Source: Oscarella lobularis (taxonomy: Eukaryota > Porifera > Homoscleromorpha > Homosclerophorida > Oscarellidae). From it: a stretch of 64,000 bases of DNA. Position 1 is the stretch's first letter. The number at the start of each line of letters is the position of its first letter. Shown one piece after another: positions 1 through 9,395 of the stretch. The stretch is taken from positions 2,542,001 to 2,606,000 of the forward strand of contig NC_089187.1 in NCBI RefSeq assembly GCF_947507565.1. The letters are read 5' to 3'. Below the pieces are notes generated by a model that was not told where the DNA came from, made no database searches, and saw only the letters and a program-made list of their open reading frames with translations. A program made the position numbers and the translations under genes.

Positions 1-2
1 TC

Positions 3-957
3 GAAGGAGACAAGTACGTTAAAGACAAATCAAACGGAAGACAGACTAAGTTTCCAGAAGATCCTGATCCTGTTGGTCGAAAAGAGCCAGTCGCTAGTGG
101 CCAAACAGTCAGTTTGGTTATTAATTTTCCGAGGCTCAGAGAAGAATTGGCGCAGAGAAAGCTTGTTGGGTATGAAATGGAGGGCTATTCGTTTCTGTGG
201 AACGCAAGCGAGCACCTACCTAATGCTCTACGTCTCTTTGTCAAAGGCGTCTCTGATCTTGGCACGCCTCAGTCTAAAGTGGATTACTATCAGGAGTACT
301 GTGCAGCTTCTGCAATGGCCTTTGTTTGGCACTTGCTTAAAGATCGAGATGCCTTCTTTCGATCTCCAAGTACGTACGCAGTGAAGCACGCGAGCGGAAA
401 ATATAGTCTCTATTTATGTTGCAGCTGAAAGCAAAAAGAGCAAGAATGAAACGGATTTTGATTTTCCAATTCCATTTCAGCAGTCAATGCCACGAGAAGA
501 CGACGTTTCGGGTAAGTTTGACCGAGGAGAAGCTCGCTGTGGGGCATCAAGTGCACAGACGTTTTGGGATACTGTAATTGTAACGACATAGAAAGCTAAT
601 GCTTTTTGCCTGCAGGTCCTCGTGGGCGTGGCAAAGGAGAAGGAGATAGCGGTGCATCAAGACGTCGTGAGGAGGATGACTATCTCGATAAGGCAGTCAC
701 TTACAAGGAAAGAGTACACGCAGCGAAACGGATTCAACATTGTTGGAAACCAATTGCAAGAATTTTGGATCCGAAGCCGTTTGAAGATTACCAAATTGCT
801 TCGTTTGAGCAGAACTTCAAGGGAGATATTCTCGAACAAGCTCAGAAGATGCTGGACTATTGGGCAAATGACTGTCACCTAGGAGCCACTCGAAGGTGTC
901 TTATTAGAGCAATGGAAAAGAACGGCCTTACCAAGGCTGTTGCTCAAGTTTTTCCAG
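3..957 (+). CDS. Nucleoside-phosphorylase-like / Death domain protein (5' end outside window)
   Basis: Only the 3' part is visible. The first exon (to about 380) encodes the C-terminal portion of a PNP/UDP-phosphorylase (MTAN-like) fold. It keeps an E-M-E triplet (GYEMEGYSF), which in that family binds the ribose hydroxyls, and an S-D pair (VKGVSDLG), the usual position of the catalytic Asp. A small linker exon (481-511) and a third exon (616-957) follow. The third exon encodes a basic linker and a Death domain of about 90 residues (pattern W-x2-IAR-x-L, then EQAQKMLDYW, then ATRRCLIRAM). Phases agree if exon 1 ends at 380 (GCA|gtgaag). The exon ends ...TTTCCAG|gtaact at the same place as the first Death exon of the CARD gene at 7707. 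Without splicing there, the frame runs on to a stop at 1118. The domain pair suggests a nucleotide- or nucleoside-cleaving effector joined to an apoptosis/immune adaptor; that role is inferred. Confidence 0.72.
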
Positions 958-984
958 GTAACTTTATTGTAAGTGATGCGGGGG

Positions 985-1166
985 ATAAGACTCTATTAGC
1001 GATTCTTCAGAATACGAAAAACTTATGCAATGAGGCTGAAATCAGGGGCGCTCTTAGATACAAACGTCAGGGAGTGATTTTTTTACAACGCTTTTTAGTT
1101 TTACCCTTTTTTACGTGATATGCTAGGTTGGCTTTCTTCAAAAATGTGTACCCCTCGCTGAATAAA
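985..1166 (+). pseudogene. Degenerate C-terminal tail of a second Death domain plus shared 3' UTR
   Basis: Around 1027-1080 the DNA matches the last codons of the second Death domain of the gene ending at 9196 (TGCAATGAGG...GGCGCTCTTAGA against TGCAATGAGG...GGCACTCTTAGA). The preceding Death sequence is missing and the frame is lost. The following AATAAA (1161-1166) and the downstream block also match the 3' UTR after 9196, where AATAAA is at 9277-9282. I read this as the eroded 3' end of an ancestral phosphorylase- or CARD-type gene that once carried two Death domains. Confidence 0.5.
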
Positions 1167-1341
1167 ATGTCGTAGACGGACGAGTCAAGGACAGAATGGG
1201 CACTATACTTAGCTGCAGTGAGAACGTAGGGTGTATAAAACATTCACCAATTATACGAAAAGGACTAGTACGTGAAACGAGAGTCACTGAAAAAAAGGTA
1301 CAATACACCAAAAAACTAAAAAGAGAAAAGTCAAAAATTCG

Positions 1342-2022
1342 TTAGGTGAGACTATCCTTTTCAATCTCGTCAAACATCGTCTCAACAGCTCCTCCAATTC
1401 CAGCATTTTTACACGCACGGAACAAGGAGTCTATTGTGGCCTCACCCTCTTTCTCCGCTTTCCACTGCCACAATATCTCGCTCAAGACATCCGATGAGGA
1501 GACGGTGGCACTACCAGCCATCACAGCAATTTGTGACGGAGACATACTAAACAGCTCACAACAAATCTCAACGTATTTGTGAGAGGCAACAGTAACCATT
1601 GCATCAATAATATGTTTCAGCGGATTTTGATCGGCGACGCTGGCTTCGTTCATCTTCTGTTCGACGCCTCCCCAAACTCGAGCATTCTTAGACGCCTTGA
1701 TCAATTTTTCTTTTGCTTTTTCCGGAACGCTTTTGTGACGATCCACGTAATTTTCCAACAGTGTTTTGAATTTTTGGCTATTGGTGAGGGGCTGCGGCGT
1801 CGGGAGAGCTCGATTTCTCACCTCGACTTCAACGTCATTCACTCTTCGCACACTTCCCAGCAGTTCAACTCCAATTGTGAACGACTTCGAGCCGAAATCG
1901 CGACTAAGTTCTCCAATTACCTTTTGATTCACTTCCAGTTCGGACCAGCGAGCCTAAGAACAATCTGATTAGCACCGCGAAGTGACAAACGTGTTACATA
2001 GCACCTTTTTCGCCATATACAT
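1342..2022 (-). CDS. Small Death-domain-like protein
   Basis: Two exons: 2022-2005 (MYMAKK) and 1953-1342, joined across a 51-bp GT-AG intron in phase 0; about 209 residues. The C-terminal third has a Death-like pattern (LSEILWQWKAE, then ATIDSLFRACKNAGIGG). It resembles the second Death domains of the neighbouring CARD genes, including the closing C-x2-xGIGG-x2 segment. The N-terminal part has no domain I recognise. There is no signal peptide or membrane helix. The gene lies on the opposite strand, inserted between the 3' UTR of the phosphorylase/Death gene and a broken USP40 copy. It has a partial second copy at about 5310-5475. An adaptor role in the same pathway as its neighbours is inferred from context only. 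Confidence 0.68.
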
Positions 2023-2104
2023 CTGTCTGGAGGAATTTAGGCCTACGTCATCGGCGTCGCTCATGCGCGTGGAGGATTCGCTTGCGTCAGATCACATTGG
2101 GGCG

Positions 2105-3095
2105 ATGTTTGCGCTTCTTTTCGAGGACGATGACGCTTCGAGTGGTGATAAAGCGTCTCAAAATCGCGCCATAAGTCCTCGGGGAAGCTCGAATCTGAGC
2201 GGTTTAGACAATCTGGGAGCGACGTGCTATCTAAACGCTCTCCTACAGACTCTACACTACACGCCCGAGTTCCGAGGCAAGGACAGACGCTCGAGAATAC
2301 CTCAAGAGCTCCGCAGCTATAGATTCTATCGATCTAGACAGCCTATTCCGCCTAGAACAGCAGGAACTCGATTCCAAAGCGACACAAGTACGATCGATCT
2401 CATAAAAATTTGACGTCAACTGCGATTGTGACGTCATATTTTGACTGTCGATTTTTTCATAGGCGAGAAAAATTCCTATAGAACTCCAGCGTCTTTTCTC
2501 GCGTCTTCTTCTGCTCAATCGACGTAGCTGTTCCACTGAATCATTAACAGATAGCTTTGGATGGACGTCTAAGGAGGTTTGATTGCGGAAAGTGAGTGTG
2601 TGACCTGAGACATTCTTCGTTTCCAGGAGCTTCAACAGCACGACGTTCAAGAATTAAATCGAATTCTTTTCTCTGCTATTGAATCGTCGCTCGTTGGAAC
2701 GTCGGGTGAAAAAATCGTCGGCTCGTTGTATCGCGGAAGTCTAGTCAATCAGGTAGTCATGGAAACAAAAAATTCATCAAAGTCAATATCTTTTTTTAGA
2801 TTACTTGCAACGTATGTGGCAGAGTCAGTGAACGAGAGGTAATGAAAAAAAGTAAATAAGATGACGTAGTATTGAGAAAAATATATAGGAAGACTTTATG
2901 GATCTTCCTATTCCCGTTGGCGCCGCGTCTAGCCTCCAACAAAGCCTCAGTCAACTCTTCATCAACGTTGAACTCATGGACGGCACGAATCAGTACTACT
3001 GTGACGGGTACCGTCGAAAAGTAGACGCAACCAAAGGATGCTGACTCAAGACCATGCCCAACATCCTGGCATTCACTCTGCTGTACTTTTTTCTT
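2105..3095 (+). pseudogene. USP40 pseudogene copy 1 (truncated, nonsense mutation)
   Basis: This is a near-identical but partial copy of the intact USP40 at 9396-15201. It starts at the same ATG and keeps the Cys-box (GATCYLN), the GC-AG first intron, the following exons, and the exon beginning DFMDLPIPVG. A TGA at 3042-3044 replaces the CGA (Arg) codon of the intact gene, after KGC. Similarity ends near 3095, before the His-box region, so no complete catalytic domain can be made. The DNA upstream of the ATG is also shared with the intact copy, so the duplication included the promoter side. The remainder of the gene is absent and Death-like sequence follows. Confidence 0.85.
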
Positions 3096-3129
3096 CGTGC
3101 AGAAAGAAGGCAACGGTGACCAAATTTTG

Positions 3130-3335
3130 AGAAAGCTGTGAAAGTGAAAGAAGTTTGTCTGGGAAAGAATTTCCAGGCGAAATGGCGAAAAATTGCGCAA
3201 AAGCTCAGATGGACTCTTGAAGAAACCGAATTTATATAGAAGAAATATCTCCACTGGCGTGACCTCTGATCTATACCGTAAGAAGAACGATAACGGCTAT
3301 GAGTCTCTTCAGCAGCTGATTGACGTTTGCTAAGA
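3130..3335 (+). pseudogene. Remnant of a Death domain
   Basis: In one frame 3180-3235 encodes W-R-K-I-A-Q-K-L-R-W and an acidic run. In another frame 3270-3331 encodes a segment ending ESLQQLIDVC. Both match successive parts of the second Death domain of the gene ending at 9196 (WRDIALKLGW and SRQRLIDAC). In-frame stops and at least one frameshift separate them. The remnant directly follows the end of USP40 copy 1 and precedes the CARD gene at 3419, so it marks a duplication junction. Confidence 0.55.
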
Positions 3336-3418
3336 GATTTGAACCGAAGAAAAACTTGAAGTGAGGCGCGAGTTCCAGTAAGTAAAAAAATCATACGGGA
3401 GTCCTCTTCATTTTTCTC

Positions 3419-5140
3419 ATGGGAGATCGAAAGTGGAACGAGAGAGTCACGCCGGTGCTATCGACCGCCATAACCTATGCCTCAAACCTCTTGGGTCCCA
3501 ATTCAACGTTCCTAGAGAAATTGGTGGAGACAGAGTGTCTTTCACCGCCCCAAAGTGAAGAAATCGGTCGGACTGTGGACAAAGAAGGCAAAACGGAGGC
3601 AGCCAAACGTCTTTTTGAAACTCTGAGGAAGCGTCCTGATGCGTACTTTAACACTTTCGTTGGCGCTCTTCAAGAGATAGAGCAAGGTGGAGATCTCCGT
3701 CATCTTCTCCTAACAGGTGGGAATATGGGCACTTAGCTGAAGTTAAGTGCACGGGATGCGTTTTTGGCGTACCGTAATTGTAGCTAGGACCTTTTTTGTT
3801 TTGTTGTGCAGGCGCTCGTAGGCGTGCCAAAGGAGAACGTGATCGCGGTATGCAATGATTTACGAAGGGGGTGTTTTTGTACGCTCTTTGTTAGAACGCA
3901 GTGAAGAGGAAGAGGCCAAACATCATGGAACCGTGAAACCCATTAGTATAAATAAGTTTATGAAGAAACGTTGTGTCTACTGCCGTCTCATAGAGGCTCA
4001 AAACTTCTTAACCCTTTATGTTACTTTAGTGCAGATTTCTGTTATTAAGATTTTGATCCGAAATTTCGCCATTTGTTTAAAAGTGTAAAAGAGGGTGTTT
4101 ATAGAAGCCAATAAACGTCTTCTACATTTTGTATTGTAAAAACTTCGAAAAAAAAAACATCATAGCTTAGGCTCCACCCAAGAAAACACGGTTACATCGA
4201 GAGAGACGTACCAAAACCTGTTATTACTTGATCGCAACTGCTGCAAACGTAAGCAAACTGCTTGCTATTGACGCGGCGTGCGATTCGGCTGTGTTTCATG
4301 CGAAAATAGCCAGCGCAGCGCCTTTTTTGGCTCCCGGTCTCTAGACATACGGACTCTTCAATTACGTCAAGACTACACCCACTTTTAAAACAGAGCTTTT
4401 CCATACATATCGCGAGTTTTTCGAAAAAAAATTTGAGTTTTTTAGCCCCTTCGAATGTTTCGGCGGCCTAAAATCAACCGAAACGGCTAAAAAAGCGGAA
4501 AAACGACCTACACAACGCACGCTAAGGGTGTATACAGGTCTCCTGGTAACAGCACGGGCATTTAGAACGTTTTCGCGGGGCTTTATTTCGAATAAAAGTG
4601 AGCATGCGCATAATGTACAGAAATCTGCACTAAAGTATTTGTGTGGGAAAACAATGACGTTATTCTTAAAGGGTTAATTCAGTTTTGGCGCAGTCATCCT
4701 TTTGCATTGTGTGCTATTCTTTTTATTATTGTCAGTGCTTCAGGCGTTTCTATTTACTTTCGAGCGAAACCTGGTGAGTGGGGAATGAGTATGGCAGTTG
4801 TTTTTTCATGCTTTGCTTAAATATGTCTGCTTTAGTTGCTCCATCAAGACCAACAGGTGCTAATGTCTCTATGAACGTCTTGGTTGAAGCTATTATGGAA
4901 ATTGGAGAGAAAAAGTGGCTACAAATCTCAATGGAAATTGGATTTTCTTTTAGTGCAGGAGGGCCAGCTGGAGGACTAGGGGGACCTAGGCAGAGACTCA
5001 ACTCAAAGAAACGACTGGAAAGAATACTGTCTGCCTTTCAGCGGCAAGAAGGAGACAGTGAAACGACTCGTCAACGGCTCATAGATGCTTGCTATAATGT
5101 CGGAATAGGGAAAGACCTTGAAAAGGCTTTAGTAGTGTAA
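3419..5140 (+). CDS. CARD-TM-Death membrane protein, interrupted by a transposon
   Basis: Exon 1 (3419-3716) starts MGDRKW and encodes one CARD of about 95 residues (LEKLVETECLS, then AAKRLFETLRKR, then YFNTFVGALQEI). Exon 2 (3812-3847) is a 12-codon basic linker. Exon 3 starts near 3895 and should run into a transmembrane helix (HPFALCAILFIIVSASG, 4684-4770), then a last exon (4836-5140) with a Death domain. All junctions are phase 1. A 662-bp element sits at the TTAA within exon 3, so the frame continues from ...EAQNFL into element sequence and stops at 4088. Unless the element is spliced out, the product loses its membrane anchor and Death domain. The paralogue at 5489 shows the uninterrupted arrangement. 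This copy may give a soluble CARD fragment or be a pseudogene. Confidence 0.72.
4008..4677. mobile_element. piggyBac-type non-autonomous element (MITE) with TTAA target duplication
   Basis: A 662-bp element (4012-4673) is flanked by TTAA at 4008-4011 and 4674-4677. The ends are inverted copies beginning CCCTTTA / TAAAGGG, with a second inverted block ACTTTAGTGCAGATTTCTGT near each end. The empty site is visible in the paralogue near 6026 (CTTCCTAATTCAG). TTAA target choice and CCC-starting ends are the hallmark of piggyBac elements. No full transposase is present. A minus-strand reading frame at 4192-4404 is Cys-rich and could be a relic of a C-terminal zinc finger, but that is weak. Confidence 0.85.
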
Positions 5141-5309
5141 GTCATAGGCCAGAAATTTCAGGTATTGGTTACGAAGAACTAACCGGGGTTGTGCAGAATG
5201 GTTATTAATAATAGCGACTACTGACTTGGACTTGTCTTCATTTCAAAGGGTATGTGAAGTGAATAAACAATCATTGTTGGAACAAAAATACAAATATCTT
5301 AGAGGTTGT

Positions 5310-5475
5310 CGGTTTTGACATTGTTTGGTGAGGGCGTCACAGGGAGAGTTCGATTTTTCACTAAGTGTTCGAAATGCCTCTTGATCTATTTCCAGCTGAG
5401 AACAATCCGATTAGCAGTGCGAGGTGATTCGCACGCACCTTTCCTCAAAGGAATCTAATTTACATATACGGCCAT
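5310..5475 (-). pseudogene. Fragment of the minus-strand Death-like gene (5' part)
   Basis: This segment aligns with about 1785-2020, the 5' end of the Death-like gene at 1342-2022. Shared stretches include GGGAGAGxTCGATTTxTCAC and GAGAACAATC/TGATTAGCA, plus the CATATAC around the start codon. The central part is deleted and the splice acceptor and frame are destroyed. It sits immediately upstream of the CARD gene at 5489, whereas the complete copy lies upstream of USP40 copy 1. The order of duplicated blocks has therefore changed since they were copied. Confidence 0.6.
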
Positions 5476-5488
5476 ACGGGCCCGCGGT

Positions 5489-6521
5489 ATGGGAGATCGA
5501 AAGTGGGACGAGAGGTTGACGCCGGTGTTGTCCGCCGCTACAACCTTCGCCTCAAATCTCTTGAGCCCCGATTCGACGATTCTGGAGAAGTTGGTCGAGG
5601 CGGAGTGTCTTTCGACAAGCCAAAGCGAAGAAATCGGGCGGATTGCGGATAAAGAGGGCAAAACGCAGGCAGCCAAACGTCTTTTTGCAATTCTGAGGAA
5701 ACGTCCTGCTCCGTACTTTGACACTTTCGTCGATGTTCTTCGAGAGATAGAGCAAGGCGGAGATCTCTGTCGTCTTCTAACAGGTGAACACTTAGAGGGA
5801 CTTCATATGTTATTTCTGTATACTCTTTTGAAGAGGAATTGGTGACTGAACATAGTGGTGCATCTAATGTGTCATTCACTGGAATTCATCAACGTCTTAG
5901 AAGTGTCAGTGAGCCTGTTGGTGGAAAATGCGTTTCGACTGAAAGAGTGAAACCAAATAGTATAAATACATTTATAAAGGAATGTTGTGTCTACAGCTAT
6001 TTTATAGAGGCTCGAAACTTCCTAATTCAGTTTTGGCACAGTCATCCTTTTGCATTGTGCGCTATTCTTTTTGTTATTGCCAGCGCTTCAGGCATTTCTA
6101 TTTACATTCAAATGAAACCTGGTGAGTGGGGAATAAGTTTCTCATGCTTTGCTTAAATATTTCTGCTTTAGTTGCTACATCAAGACTAACAGGTGCTGGC
6201 GTCTCTATGGAAGTCTTGGTCCAAGCTATTCTCGGTCTGAAGATTGGGGAAACAGAGTGGCTAGAAATCTCAACGGACATTATAATGCGTTTAAAAAGTC
6301 CTGCTGCTGGTGGGCCTCTGAGTACATTTGAAGGAGAAGAGGAGGAGGAGGAGGAGGAGGAGGAGGAGGAGGAGGAGGAAGAAGAAGAAGACGCAAAGAG
6401 ATTGCTGCTGTCTGCCTTTCAACAGATTGAAGGAGACAGTGAAACGACTCGTCAATGGCTCATAGATATTTGCTACAAATATGGATTAGGGAAAGACCTT
6501 GAAAAGGCTTTAGCAGTGTAA
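5489..6521 (+). CDS. CARD-TM-Death membrane protein (intact paralogue)
   Basis: Three exons: 5489-5783, 5834-6121, 6172-6521, all joined in phase 1. Exon 1 is a CARD (MGDRKWDERL, then LEKLVEAECLS, then AAKRLFAILRKR) very close to that at 3419. Exon 2 carries a linker and one transmembrane helix (HPFALCAILFVIASASG, about 6047-6097). Exon 3 encodes a Death domain (WLEIS, then ETTRQWLIDICYKYGLG). An 18-residue pure glutamate run sits inside the Death domain loop. There is no N-terminal signal peptide, so the CARD is probably cytosolic with the helix as an internal anchor; topology is inferred. The 12-codon linker exon of the 3419 paralogue has no counterpart here. By family knowledge CARD and Death domains recruit like domains in apoptosis or innate immune signalling. 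Confidence 0.78.
6336..6389 (+). repeat. GAG/GAA microsatellite coding for 18 Glu
   Basis: An uninterrupted run of GAG and GAA codons lies in frame within the Death domain of the 5489 gene. The paralogue at 4836-5140 has a Gly/Pro-rich loop at the same position, so the loop is length-variable and the run is a lineage-specific expansion. Confidence 0.9.
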
Positions 6522-6689
6522 GTCATTTATGGGGAAGGGGAGGATTACGACAGGGCCAGAAATGTCAAATGTTGGTTGCAAGGGATCTCAATTTATATTA
6601 AACCAGACAGGGGTTTTAAACTATTCCATAATAGCGAGTAGCAAAAAATATAAATATTTTAGAGGGTCACCTGCTTGAGGGTCTTCCTA

Positions 6690-7560
6690 ATTGGCCTAGC
6701 GTATGATGGCGCTTCTAACGACGAAAATGTCTCAAAATCGCGCGAAAAGTCCTCCTCTACAGCGAGGAAGTTCAAACCTGAGCGGTTTAGACAATCTGGA
6801 AGTGACGTGCTATCTAAATGTTCTCCTACAGACTCTACACTACACGCCCGAGTTTTGAGGCAAAGAAAAACGCTCACAAATATCCATAAAGCTCGGTAAC
6901 TATAGATTCTATTGATCTAGACAGCCTATTCCGCCTACAACGGCAGGAACTGGATTCCAAAGCGAAGTACGATCTCATGTACCTATATGCTCTCTATTTA
7001 CATTTTGACATCTACTGCGATTATAAAGTCATAATTTTAACTGTTGATTTTTCATGAAGGTAGGCGAGAAAAACTCCTATTGAATTCCAACGTTCTTCTT
7101 CTGCTGAATCAACGTAGCTGTTCTACTGAACTATTGACAGATAGCTTTGGATGGACGTCCAAGAAGGTTTGAGTAGAAAAAGGGAATGTGTCCAATGAGG
7201 CATTCTTTGTTCTAGGAGCTTCAACAGCACGACGTTCAGGAGTTGAATCGGATTCTTTTCTCTACTATTCAGTCGTCGCTCGTTGGAACGTTGGGAGAGA
7301 AAAATCGTCGGCTTGTATTGCGGAAGTCCAGTCACTCAGGTAGTCATGAAAACAGAATAGAGAAATTTAGCAAAGTCAATATTTTATATATTACTTGCAA
7401 CGTGTGTGGCAGAGTCAGTGAACGAGAGGTAATTAAATAAGATGACCTAGTAGTGAAGAAATATCTAGGAAGATTTCATGGATCTTCCTATTCCCGTTGG
7501 CGCTGCAATTGCGCCTACATGTTATTCTACCGAAGAAAGACGGTAAAAAGACAAGAGAAA
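6690..7560 (+). pseudogene. USP40 pseudogene copy 2 (heavily degraded, internal deletion)
   Basis: Fragments match successive USP40 exons: the Cys-box exon (now LEVTCYLN, with the Gly-Ala changed), the LQQHDVQELNRIL exon, the ITCNVCGRVSERE exon and DFMDLPIPVG. The start codon region is lost, the first exon has a stop (TGA at about 6857), and its acceptor reads CTCGGTAA where the intact gene has CCGCAG. At about 7505 the sequence jumps from the position equal to about 10228 to that equal to about 11364 of the intact gene (AYMLFYRR), a deletion of about 1.1 kb. This copy abuts the CARD gene at 7707. Confidence 0.82.
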
Positions 7561-7706
7561 GGGTACGCGCCTAGAGGCTGCCTGCAAACAAGACGGGTTG
7601 CGGAACGCAGACCGCGAACTCTGAGAGACTTTTAGTAACGTTTTTATCTGTCTGACAGATGCGGCGCATTGCAAACATACGGGTACCTACAGGGTCTGCA
7701 TTCTTC

Positions 7707-9196
7707 ATGGCTCTCGCGTTTTCCTTTCGCAGGGCAGATCCGAATTGGAGCAAAAAGTTGACTCCGGTTCTGTCGGAAGCCAGAAGACTCGTTTCTACTC
7801 TCCTGGGCCTCGATTCGACGTTTCTGAAAATGTTGGCCGAAACGAAATGCCTCACCGAGTGCCAAACCGACGAAATCAGCAGAATATGTAGCGGGGAGGG
7901 AAAAACTGAAGCGACTAAAAGACTCTTCAAATTTCTTACAATACGCCCCACTCCATACTTCGACACTTTCTGCAATGTTTTGGGTGAGGTACACCACGGA
8001 GAAGCTCTTCGATCTCTTCTTTTGAAAGGTTGAAATTGCAGCATAGCCTTCTTCTTTACCATATATGCGGGTGTTTTCAGGAACCGTAGCCGCGACGTCA
8101 GGGGGAGGTCGTTCCCACGATTATCTGGATAAGGAAGCCACCAAGGACGAAAGAATAAAAACAGCGAAACTGATTCGATCCTGTTGGCGACGATTTGCAA
8201 GAACGTTGGGACCGAAACCGTTTGAAGAACACGAGCTTGATGGTTTCAAGGAAAAGAAAGATCAAGCTCAGGCGATGCTTGACTCTTGGGCGAGCAAGCA
8301 CGGCAAGAGAGCTACTCGAAGATGTCTTCTTGTAGCAGTGGAAAGCTTAGGCTTTGTGTCTCATGCTGCTGCACTTTTTTCAGGTAACTTTTGTAACTGA
8401 CGGGGAGTAATGATGCGTGAACTTCTATACGTCTAGTCAGGAAAGATGCCCTTCGCCCCTCCGTCTCTCCATCTGTACGTCAACGCCAAAAAAATGGATC
8501 TGAATTACCAGAAGGTAACCTTGATAGTGCACGGTGAAAGACTTCTTAGTTTGTGTGTTGTAAAGACATTTCTGATAAGAAAACACCTAGACCTGTGGAC
8601 GGTATAACCATATGAGATTTTCACAGAGTTGTTCTCTTAGAGTTGTTCTGTAGGGTCTTCAGTTTTACGCAGCCGTGCCTTCAAATTGCACCTGCTTATT
8701 GGTGTTGTTTTTGCCGTTGGAGGCATAGTATATGTTTGCCTTCTTCCCGGAGAAGAAGGTAATTGATTCTTAATTTAAATTATTCTTTGTCTATGCTCTT
8801 GCTCTTAGGCAGTGGAAAGACAATTGCTTCAAAAAATTCAAGTACAATAAAACGTGACGGCGTGATCTGGTTCAATTTTTGTCTGTTGTTTTAGATGCTG
8901 TATCGGAATTGACAGGTGCTGCAGTCTCCATGAATGAATTGGTTTCAGTCATAGTTCAAGATGGACAACTAAATTGGCGAGATATCGCGCTGAAACTCGG
9001 CTGGAAATTTGAAAAAACACGAGTCCTTGAAAATGATCATCCCTATTGGACTAGCAAGGAGAAGCTCCAGGATATACTATCTGACTATGAGCGGAGCAAA
9101 GGAGACAACGAAACATCTCGTCAGCGGCTGATCGATGCGTGCAATGAGGTTGGAATTGGGGGCACTCTTAGAGACGCTTTGAACGTCAGGAAGTGA
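7707..9196 (+). CDS. CARD-Death-TM-Death membrane protein
   Basis: Six exons, all phase 1: 7707-8028, 8081-8383, 8437-8514, 8654-8758, 8809-about 8853, 8895-9196. In order they encode a CARD (LKMLAETKCLT, then ATKRLFKFLTIR), a Death domain (CWRRFARTL, then QAMLDSWAS, then ATRRCLLVAV), a basic linker, one transmembrane helix (KLHLLIGVVFAVGGIVYVCL) and a second Death domain (LNWRDIALKLGW, then SRQRLIDACNEVGIGG). The first Death domain is closest to that of the phosphorylase gene at 616-957. The second is closest to the single Death domain of the two other CARD genes. This gene therefore looks like the full ancestral layout from which the shorter ones lost parts. The ATG at 7707 is chosen because the CARD follows directly; an upstream ATG at 7659 is in frame. 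AATAAA is at 9277. Confidence 0.78.
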
Positions 9197-9395
9197 CGTT
9201 TTAGAACGCTTATATACATTCTCAGTTTTTTTCTCCCTTTTTTTATATACTAGTCTGGCTGTTTAAATATAGGCTGAATAAAATGTCGCGGACGGAGAGC
9301 TGCAGTGAGAACGAAGGGTGAGATCCCTGCATTTTGAATCGAATTACGTCATCGGCGTTCGCTCATGCGCGTAGCGCTTGCGTCAGACTGGGGCG

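Noticed and set aside
4192-4404. Minus-strand Cys-containing frame in the MITE as an active transposase domain
   Set aside because: Only 70 codons, no DDE-type catalytic region; at most a relic of a zinc-finger end.
8809-8894. A further GC-AG intron before the second Death exon of the CARD gene (donor GACG|gcgtga)
   Set aside because: An in-phase GT donor three codons earlier (AAAAC|gtgacg) works equally well, so it is not counted.
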